A DNA stretch of 5,672 nucleotides from the NCBI GenBank assembly GCA_018056045.1, contig JAGPGI010000051.1, positions 1 through 5,672 on the forward strand. The letters are read 5' to 3'. A program made the position numbers and the translations under genes. Positions 1 through 5,672 of this stretch are shown piece by piece. Origin of the DNA: Paracoccus sp. (in: a-proteobacteria) (GTDB lineage: Bacteria; Pseudomonadota; Alphaproteobacteria; Rhodobacterales; Rhodobacteraceae). Below the pieces are notes generated by a model that saw only the letters and a program-made list of their open reading frames with translations, had not been told where the DNA came from and did not search any database. Numbering within the stretch: position 1 is the first letter of the stretch; each line of letters starts with the position of its first letter.

Positions 1-75
1 GGCCAGGAGCACCGCCAGAAGCCCCAGATTGCGGCTGCGGCGGCGATGGTGCAGTTCATGCTCGACCTGCTGCAT
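1..75 (-). CDS. Small coxF/ORF2-like protein, 5' part only (cytochrome oxidase operon)
   Basis: Only the first 25 codons are in the window; the frame is open to base 1. The visible residues begin [18 protein letters not shown] and continue with a hydrophobic run, LLAVLLA, that looks like the start of a membrane helix. A short cytoplasmic head rich in His and Arg (HELHHRRRSRN) followed by one transmembrane segment is typical of the roughly 50-60 residue proteins encoded between ctaB and ctaG (cox11) in alphaproteobacterial oxidase operons (ORF2/coxF type); this is recalled, not searched. The ATG shares its A with the ctaB TGA stop (TGATG), so translation is probably coupled to ctaB. A Shine-Dalgarno-like GGGAGG lies six bases upstream inside ctaB. 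Another ATG at 79-81 in the same frame is too close to that GGGAGG to be preferred. The molecular function of this family is poorly defined; a role in oxidase assembly is inferred from position. ctaG would be expected beyond the left edge. Confidence 0.7.
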   Translation of the reverse strand, partial: MQQVEHELHHRRRSRNLGLLAVLLA

Positions 76-1007
76 CACCATCCTCCCATCCAGTGCTGCA
101 CCAGCAGCGCCAGGAAATGCAGGAAGGTGTAGTAGAGCGACAGGCGGAAATAGCGCTTCTCGACCTTGTAGCCATCGGCCTGCGCGGCCTCTTCGGAACG
201 GTGCAGGATGCGCCAGCCACCGGCGATGAACAGCGCGTTCAGCACCACCGAGACCGCCAGATACAGCGGCCCGCCGACCGAGGTAAAGCCCAGCCAGATC
301 GCGAAGGGCGCCAGCACCAGCGTATAGGCAAAGATATGGCGGCGGGTGACCTTGCGGCCATGCGTCACCGTCAGCATCGGCACGCCGGCCTTGGAATAGT
401 CGTCCTTCATGAACAGCGCCAGCGCCCAGAAATGCGGCGGCGTCCAGAAGAAGATCAGCGCGAACATCAACAGCGATTCAAGGCTGATGCTGCCAGTGGC
501 GCAAGCCCAGCCGATCATGGGCGGGAATGCCCCCGCTGCGCCGCCGATGACGATGTTCTGCGGGGTCGAGCGTTTCAGCCAGACCGTATAGACCACGGCA
601 TAAAAGAAGATGGTAAAGGCCAGAAAGCCCGCCGCGAACCAGTTCGCCGCCAGCCCCAGCATCATTACCGACAGGCCCGACAGCGCCAGCCCCACCCCCA
701 ATGCCTCACCAGCCGGGACGCGGCCTGCGGGCACGGGACGGTTGGCGGTGCGCTTCATCACCGCGTCGATATCGGCGTCATACCACATGTTCAGCGCGCC
801 CGAGGCACCGCCGCCAAGGGCGATGAACAGCACGCAGCAGAAAGCGACAAAGGGATTCATCGGCACCGGCGCGATCCACAGCCCGACAAAGGCCGTGAAC
901 ACCACCAGCGACATGACGCGCGGCTTCAACAGCGCGACATAGTCACCAAAGCCCGCCTCGAACCCGTGGTCCGGGGCGGTGCTTTCATATGCATTGGTAT
1001 CGGCCAC
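75..1007 (-). CDS. ctaB: Protoheme IX farnesyltransferase (heme O synthase)
   Basis: Integral membrane enzyme that transfers a farnesyl group from farnesyl diphosphate to the 2-vinyl of protoheme IX, giving heme O, the precursor of the heme A used by aa3 oxidase. It belongs to the UbiA prenyltransferase superfamily. The product is 310 residues, normal for the family. The first Asp-rich prenyl-diphosphate motif is clear, with N73, D77 and D81 followed by [13 protein letters not shown] (84-96). The family block [20 protein letters not shown] lies at 143-162, and a second conserved region with [11 protein letters not shown] spans about 202-212. Multiple hydrophobic helices occur throughout, for example 32-46, 52-66, 105-120, 126-143 and 226-242. 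The start is a GTG at 1005-1007, chosen because AAGGG lies six bases upstream and because the N-terminus reaches the conserved [14 protein letters not shown] block with the usual short leader. It lies nine bases after ctaC and overlaps the next gene by one base, so it is co-transcribed with the oxidase subunit that needs its product. Confidence 0.96.
   Translation of the reverse strand: MADTNAYESTAPDHGFEAGFGDYVALLKPRVMSLVVFTAFVGLWIAPVPMNPFVAFCCVLFIALGGGASGALNMWYDADIDAVMKRTANRPVPAGRVPAGEALGVGLALSGLSVMMLGLAANWFAAGFLAFTIFFYAVVYTVWLKRSTPQNIVIGGAAGAFPPMIGWACATGSISLESLLMFALIFFWTPPHFWALALFMKDDYSKAGVPMLTVTHGRKVTRRHIFAYTLVLAPFAIWLGFTSVGGPLYLAVSVVLNALFIAGGWRILHRSEEAAQADGYKVEKRYFRLSLYYTFLHFLALLVQHWMGGW
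82..87 (-). promoter_or_regulatory. Ribosome binding site for the small gene after ctaB
   Basis: The minus strand reads GGGAGG here, six bases upstream of the ATG at 73-75 and still inside the last codons of ctaB. The spacing selects this ATG over the one at 79-81, which directly abuts the motif. With the TGATG stop/start overlap it supports translational coupling. Confidence 0.6.
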
Positions 1008-1013
1008 GGTCAG

Positions 1014-1016
1014 CCC

Positions 1017-1018
<2 letters not shown>
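1014..1018 (-). promoter_or_regulatory. Ribosome binding site of ctaB
   Basis: Minus-strand AAGGG overlaps the last bases of the ctaC stop codon and lies six bases before the GTG at 1005-1007. It supports the non-ATG start of ctaB. No in-frame ATG occurs until well inside the conserved membrane region (M32), so a later start would remove conserved sequence. Confidence 0.5.
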
Positions 1019-2069
<1,051 letters not shown>

Positions 2070-3494
2070 ATGACTGACGCTTCGTTTTCCCCCTTCCAGA
2101 CCCATCTTGATCAGGATCGCGCGTTGAAAATCCTGCGCACCGCTCTGGACGGGGCCGAGGATGGAGAGCTGTTTCTTGAACGCTCGCGCGGCGAGGCGCT
2201 GGTCTTTGACGATGGCCGGCTGCGCAACGCCAGCTACGACGCCGAGCAGGGCTTCGGCCTGCGCGCCGTGCGGGGCGAGGTCACCGGCTATGCCCATTCG
2301 ACGGAAATCAACGAGGCGGCGCTGAAAAAGGCCGCCGAGACCGTGCGTCTGGCCGTTGGCGATGGCGGCGGCACGCTGGCCCTGCCCCCGGCAAGCGGCC
2401 CCTTCACGCCGCTTTATGCCGCCATCGACCCGGCCGAACATGTCAGCTTTGCCACCCGCGTGGCGCTGCTTCGCGAAATCGACGCCTTTGCCCGCGATCT
2501 GGACCCGCGCATCGTGCAGGTTTCGGCCAGCATTTCGACCTCGGTGCAGGAAATCGCTATCCTGCGCCCGGAAGGCGGTCTGGCAACCGATATCCGGCCG
2601 ATGGCGCGCATCAATGTCTCGGTCATCGTGGAATCGAACAGCCGCCGGGAATCGGGCAATGCCGGCGGCGGCGGCCGCATCGCGCTGGACGGGCTGATCG
2701 CGCCCGAACATTGGCAGGGGCTGGTGCGCGAGGCGCTGCGCATCGCGCTGGTCAACCTGCGCTCGGTCCCCGCGCCCGCGGGGGTCATGGATGCGGTGCT
2801 GGGCCCCGGCTGGCCCGGCATCCTGCTGCATGAGGCCGTCGGCCACGGCCTTGAGGGCGATTTCAACCGCAAGGGGCATTCGGCCTTCGCCGGGTTACTG
2901 GGCCAGCAGGTCGCGGCGCGCGGCGTCACCGTGATTGATGACGGCACCATCCCCGACCGGCGCGGCTCGATCTCGGTCGATGACGAGGGCACCGCCCCCC
3001 GCCGCAATGTCCTGATCGAGGACGGCGTGCTGGTTGGCTATATGCAGGACCGCCAGAACGCGCGGCTGATGGGGGTCGAACCGACCGGCAACGGCCGCCG
3101 GCAAAGCTATGCCCATGCGCCGATGCCGCGCATGACCAATACCTTCATGCTGGCGGGAAGCGAGGACCCCGCCTCGATCCTTTCGGGGCTCGAGGATGGC
3201 ATCTATGCCGTGGGCTTTGGCGGCGGTCAGGTCGATATCACCAATGGCAAGTTCGTGTTTTCCTGCACCGAGGCTTACCGCGTGAAGAACGGTGAGGTCG
3301 GCGATCCCATTCAGGGCGCGACGCTGATCGGCGACGGCGCCACCGCGCTCCGCGAGATCCGCGCCATCGGCAATGACCTGTCGCTGGACCCCGGCATCGG
3401 CAATTGTGGCAAGCAGGGGCAATGGGTTCCGGTGGGCGTCGGCCTGCCCAGCCTGCGAATCGGCGGGCTGACCATTGGCGGCTCGGCCTCGTGA
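2070..3494 (+). CDS. tldD: Metalloprotease TldD (TldD/PmbA family)
   Basis: Cytoplasmic zinc metalloprotease subunit. In E. coli TldD pairs with TldE (PmbA) to degrade unfolded peptides, mature the microcin B17 leader and degrade the CcdA antitoxin; the housekeeping role in this group is not well known. The product is 474 residues (E. coli TldD is about 481). The catalytic zinc motif HEAVGH is at 254-259, preceded by WPGILL and followed by GLEGDFNRKGHSAF. The conserved N-terminal block, with FDDGRLRNASYDAEQGFGLR, runs about 46-65. The C-terminal barrel carries FGGGQVDITNGKFVFSCTEA (383-402) and NCGKQGQWVPVGVGLPSL (445-462), where C446 corresponds to the conserved metal-ligand Cys. The frame is open far upstream, antisense to ctaC and ctaB, but ATG 2070 is chosen because AAGGA precedes it, homology begins just after it, and upstream sequence lies in the intergenic region. 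The partner tldE/pmbA is not in the window, which is usual since the two are often unlinked. Confidence 0.96.
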   Translation: MTDASFSPFQTHLDQDRALKILRTALDGAEDGELFLERSRGEALVFDDGRLRNASYDAEQGFGLRAVRGEVTGYAHSTEINEAALKKAAETVRLAVGDGGGTLALPPASGPFTPLYAAIDPAEHVSFATRVALLREIDAFARDLDPRIVQVSASISTSVQEIAILRPEGGLATDIRPMARINVSVIVESNSRRESGNAGGGGRIALDGLIAPEHWQGLVREALRIALVNLRSVPAPAGVMDAVLGPGWPGILLHEAVGHGLEGDFNRKGHSAFAGLLGQQVAARGVTVIDDGTIPDRRGSISVDDEGTAPRRNVLIEDGVLVGYMQDRQNARLMGVEPTGNGRRQSYAHAPMPRMTNTFMLAGSEDPASILSGLEDGIYAVGFGGGQVDITNGKFVFSCTEAYRVKNGEVGDPIQGATLIGDGATALREIRAIGNDLSLDPGIGNCGKQGQWVPVGVGLPSLRIGGLTIGGSAS

Positions 3495-3593
3495 TTGCGC
3501 GCCGTTTCGGGCGGCAGCCTCATATTTTCAACCAGTTGCCCGGATAACGCATTCTTAACCATTGCTGTGCGATGACTCTGTTACGGATGAGGC

Positions 3594-3598
3594 AGAGG
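3594..3598 (+). promoter_or_regulatory. Ribosome binding site that sets the dprA start
   Basis: AGAGG lies eight bases before the ATG at 3607. It favours this start over the in-frame TTG at 3562, which has no purine-rich motif at a proper distance, and fits less closely with a second ATG at 3610. The rest of the tldD-dprA gap (3495-3606) shows no convincing -35/-10 pair. Confidence 0.5.
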
Positions 3599-3606
3599 CA
3601 CCGGAC

Positions 3607-4875
3607 ATGATGGCAAGACCGCTTTCTTTCGACCCCCACCACAGCCAACGCGTCCTTAACGAGGATGGGCTTGCCACGCTTCGCCTCATCCGTTCGCGCA
3701 AGGTCGGCCCGGCGACCTTTCACCGCCTGCTGGCCGAACATGGCAGTGCCGAGGCGGCGCTGGCCGCCCTGCCCGCCATTGCCCGGGCCGCCGGGATCGA
3801 GGATTACGCGCCCTGCCCGATCTCCGTGGCCGAGGCCGAGATCGAGGCCGGACGGCGCGCCGGCGCCCGGCTGCTGACCTGGGACCATCCCGACTATCCC
3901 TTCCGCTTGCGCGAAATCGCCGATGCCCCGCCGGTCTTGTGGCTGCGCGGCGACATCGCGACGCTTCAGCGTCTGCCGGTGGCGGTCATCGGCGCGCGCA
4001 ATGCCTCGTCGCTGGGGCTGCGCATGGCGCGGGGCATGGCCCTGGGCCTGGCACAATCGGGCGCGGCGGTCGTCGCGGGGCTGGCGCGCGGCATCGACAC
4101 CATCGCGCATGAGGCGTCTCTGGGCACCGCCACCATCGCCGTCATGGCCGGCGGCATCGACATGATCTATCCCAGCGAGAATGCCGCGCTGGCCGAGACG
4201 ATCTGCGAGACCGGCCTGCTGATCACCGAACAACCGCCGGGAACCGAGCCGGTCGCCCGGCATTTTCCGGCCCGCAACCGCATCATCTCGGGTCTGTCGC
4301 GCGCGGTGGTGGTGATCGAGGCGGCGATGCGTTCGGGCAGCCTGATCACGGCGCGCTGCGCGCTGGATCAGGGCCGCGAGGTCATGGCGGTGCCGGGCCA
4401 TCCGATGGATGCCCGTGCCAGCGGCTGCAACGCGCTGATCCGCGACGGCGCGATTCTGGTCAGGAACTCGGCCGATGTGCTCGACGCGCTGCAATCGAAC
4501 GGCGCGCCCGATGAAATTCAGGCGGAACTGGCATTGCCGGTGCCGCCCCGCCCCGCCCCTGCCCCCGCATCGCGGGCGGGCTCGGGCCTTGCGCGGGCCT
4601 TGCAACCTGCCGCCGTCGCCCGCCGGCTGGCCGAACTGGGTCACGCCATGCGCTCGACGGCCGGAGCGCAACAGCGCCTGCCCTGCGCTGGCGGCCCGGT
4701 CAATCTTGAGGCGCGCATCCTCTCGCGTCTCGGACCCAGCCCCACCGAGGAAAACCTGCTGATCCGCGATCTCGGCGTGCCGGCAGCGGTGCTTGCGCCG
4801 GTGATTCTGACGCTGGAACTGTCGGGCCGCATCCAGCGGGTTTCGGGCGGAAAACTCGCGCTGAGCGAGGGTTAG
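3607..4875 (+). CDS. dprA: DNA-processing protein DprA (Smf)
   Basis: Cytoplasmic single-strand DNA-binding protein that protects incoming DNA during natural transformation and loads RecA onto it; it is widely kept even where competence has not been shown. The product is 422 residues from ATG 3607. An N-terminal helical SAM-like region spans about 20-60 (LRLIRSRKVGPATFHRLL). The Rossmann-like DprA core spans about 105-295, with VAVIGARNASSLGLRMA (125-141), AGLARGIDTIAHEA (157-170), YPSEN (188-192), HFPARNRIISGLSRAVVVIE (219-238), SGSLITA (243-249) and VPGHPMDARASGCNALIRDG (262-281). An Ala/Pro-rich linker, about 298-364, contains PVPPRPAPAPA. A winged-helix DprA C-terminal domain, about 365-419, contains ILSRLGPSPTEENLLIRDL. 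The length exceeds the roughly 370 residues of many DprA proteins, mainly because of the linker. The gene lies 112 bases after tldD in the same direction; a shared transcript is possible but not shown. In relatives I recall topA often following dprA; here a different gene follows. Confidence 0.95.
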   Translation: MMARPLSFDPHHSQRVLNEDGLATLRLIRSRKVGPATFHRLLAEHGSAEAALAALPAIARAAGIEDYAPCPISVAEAEIEAGRRAGARLLTWDHPDYPFRLREIADAPPVLWLRGDIATLQRLPVAVIGARNASSLGLRMARGMALGLAQSGAAVVAGLARGIDTIAHEASLGTATIAVMAGGIDMIYPSENAALAETICETGLLITEQPPGTEPVARHFPARNRIISGLSRAVVVIEAAMRSGSLITARCALDQGREVMAVPGHPMDARASGCNALIRDGAILVRNSADVLDALQSNGAPDEIQAELALPVPPRPAPAPASRAGSGLARALQPAAVARRLAELGHAMRSTAGAQQRLPCAGGPVNLEARILSRLGPSPTEENLLIRDLGVPAAVLAPVILTLELSGRIQRVSGGKLALSEG

Positions 4876-4946
4876 CCGGCCGCCGCCGCGCCACAGGCCA
4901 GATGCCGCGCCCTCACGAAATGGTCAGGACAGATTCCGGAACCGGG

Positions 4947-4970
4947 CCGCCAGCCGGCGGTTGAGCCGCC
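4947..4970 (+). other. Three-segment inverted repeat in the leader of the exported-protein gene
   Basis: CCGCC (4947-4951), GGCGG (4956-4960) and CCGCC (4966-4970) follow each other with loops of four and five bases. The middle segment can pair with either flank, so two five-base-pair hairpins exclude each other. The site is 30 bases before the ATG at 5000 and 71 bases after the dprA stop. No run of T follows, so it is not a standard intrinsic terminator. In such GC-rich sequence the arrangement could be chance. Confidence 0.3.
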
Positions 4971-4988
4971 ATAACGCGACCATCGGAA

Positions 4989-4993
4989 AAGGA
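4989..4993 (+). promoter_or_regulatory. Ribosome binding site of the exported-protein gene
   Basis: AAGGA within AAAAGGAA stands six bases before the ATG at 5000. It is the best Shine-Dalgarno match on the plus strand in this window and is a main reason to accept the downstream frame as a real gene. Confidence 0.7.
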
Positions 4994-4999
4994 ACCGAC

Positions 5000-5672
5000 A
5001 TGCGCCGCATCTACAAGACGACGACCGCCATCGTGACCTGCATGGCTCTGGCCGCGCCGCAATTCGCGCTGGCACAAGAGCAGCAGAACGGCGAGATGCC
5101 GGAACAATTGATCCTGCCGCAAGCTGAAGGCGGCGAGGCACAGGCACTGGAACAGCAGCCGGCCGAAGCAGCAAACGAAGCAGCTAGCGAGGCTGCAAGT
5201 GAGGTTGCGGCCGAAGCACCCGCCGCGCCCGCGGAAACCCCGGCAGAGCCGGTCGAGGCGCAACCCGCCGCCGAGACGGCCGAGCCGCCAGCGCCCCCCG
5301 CCGCGCCGGAACAGGAACAGGCCCAGCCTGAAGCCCAGCCGCAAGGCGACCAGCCGGCCGCTGTCGAACCCGCCCCCCCGGCTGCGGCCGAGGTCCAGCC
5401 CGAGCAGGCCGAGACGGCGCCCGAGGCGCCGGTCGCCCCTGTGGCGGAGCAAGAACCCGAGGCGGTGGCTCCGGCAAGCAAGCCTCCGGTGACACAGGCC
5501 GAACAGCCGGTGGAAAAGCCGCCGGTGACGCAGGCCGAAAGCCCTGTCGCCAAGCCGGCGGATGCCGCCGCAAGCGCCGAGCGGACCGAAAAGCTCGCGA
5601 CCGAGGCGCAAAAGGCACCGCAACCCAAGCCCGACTCGCCGCAAGCCGTGACCACCGCGGATCCCGCGCCCA
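5000..5672 (+). CDS. Exported Ala/Pro/Glu/Gln-rich protein of unknown function, 5' part only
   Basis: The frame opens with ATG 5000 behind a good ribosome binding site and stays open for 224 codons to the window edge. Residues 1-25 form a Sec signal peptide: basic MRRIYK, a hydrophobic core and FALA before Q26, so the product enters the periplasm or beyond. The rest (26-224) has no Phe, Tyr, Trp, His or Cys and is built mainly of Ala, Pro, Glu and Gln. From 26 to 160 there is no Lys or Arg, against about 28 Asp/Glu. Lys appears only from 161 onward, starting with a 12-residue tandem repeat (161-184). This composition implies an extended, disordered segment. I do not recognise the family from it. 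Rhodobacterales OmpA-family proteins often have a similar signal peptide (TTTA...APQ) and a long acidic Ala-rich stretch before a C-terminal peptidoglycan-binding domain, so that is one candidate; a TonB/TolA-like spacer is another. The deciding C-terminus lies outside the window. Confidence 0.75.
   Translation, partial: MRRIYKTTTAIVTCMALAAPQFALAQEQQNGEMPEQLILPQAEGGEAQALEQQPAEAANEAASEAASEVAAEAPAAPAETPAEPVEAQPAAETAEPPAPPAAPEQEQAQPEAQPQGDQPAAVEPAPPAAAEVQPEQAETAPEAPVAPVAEQEPEAVAPASKPPVTQAEQPVEKPPVTQAESPVAKPADAAASAERTEKLATEAQKAPQPKPDSPQAVTTADPAP
5480..5551 (+). repeat. Two tandem 36-base (12-codon) units inside the exported-protein gene
   Basis: Unit one (5480-5515) encodes KPPVTQAEQPVE and unit two (5516-5551) encodes KPPVTQAESPVA; a further KP follows at 5552-5557. 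The first eight residues are identical, with two synonymous third-base differences in the DNA (CCT/CCG and ACA/ACG). The units therefore look like an older in-frame duplication kept at protein level. Lys-Pro-Pro-Val spacing resembles extended periplasmic linkers. Confidence 0.8.

Noticed and set aside
3501..3528. Possible terminator after tldD: GCCG (3501-3504) pairing with CGGC (3512-3515), then TTTT at 3525-3528
   Set aside because: The stem is only four GC pairs plus a possible GU, and the T run starts about ten bases later, too weak to call.
3562..3606. Earlier TTG start for dprA, adding 15 residues
   Set aside because: The extension has no similarity to DprA N-termini that I recognise and lacks a ribosome binding site, whereas AGAGG stands eight bases before ATG 3607.
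3520..4671. Minus-strand open frame of 383 codons opposite dprA
   Set aside because: Arg/Gly/Ala/His-rich translation with no motif, fully opposite a clear dprA with conserved domains.
4913..5644. Minus-strand open frame of 243 codons, rich in Gly, Leu and Arg
   Set aside because: It is the complement of the low-complexity exported-protein gene. Its repetitive GLRCLLRLG-like composition comes from reading Ala/Pro/Glu codons backwards, and the plus-strand gene has a signal peptide and a ribosome binding site.
5011..5655. Minus-strand open frame of 214 codons, rich in Ala, Ser and Gly
   Set aside because: Also a complement shadow of the gene at 5000-5672, without recognisable domains.

Overview
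The window is high-GC, gene-dense alphaproteobacterial chromosome. The cytochrome oxidase subunit II it encodes matches, as far as I remember it, the Paracoccus denitrificans aa3-type CtaC almost residue for residue, including the processed Q30 start and the CuA ligands. Paracoccus or a very close Rhodobacterales relative is therefore the likely source; no database search was possible here.

Layout. On the minus strand, reading leftwards from 1913, lies the start of the aa3 cytochrome c oxidase (cta) operon: ctaC (subunit II), a 9-base gap, ctaB (heme O synthase), then a small gene whose ATG overlaps the ctaB stop and which runs off the left edge. The small gene resembles the short coxF/ORF2-type protein that sits between ctaB and ctaG in alphaproteobacteria. 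A 156-base intergenic stretch (1914-2069) separates ctaC from a divergent plus-strand series: tldD (zinc metalloprotease subunit), dprA (DNA-processing protein that loads RecA on single strands), and the 5' part of a gene for an exported, Ala/Pro/Glu/Gln-rich, apparently disordered protein that runs off the right edge.

How the genes work together. CtaB makes heme O, the precursor of the heme A that the aa3 oxidase needs. CtaC carries the CuA centre that receives electrons from cytochrome c. The small gene lies where oxidase assembly factors are expected, so the left half is one functional unit for building the terminal oxidase. TldD normally works with TldE/PmbA, which is not in the window. 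DprA belongs to natural transformation and recombination. I see no functional link between tldD, dprA and the exported protein beyond their shared direction, and gaps of 112 and 124 bases allow each its own promoter.

Most of the window is ordinary core genome. I found no mobile element, CRISPR array, tRNA or rRNA, and nothing that looks like a new defence or biosynthetic system. The least explained item is the exported low-complexity protein at the right edge, with its strict charge segregation and a 12-residue tandem repeat.
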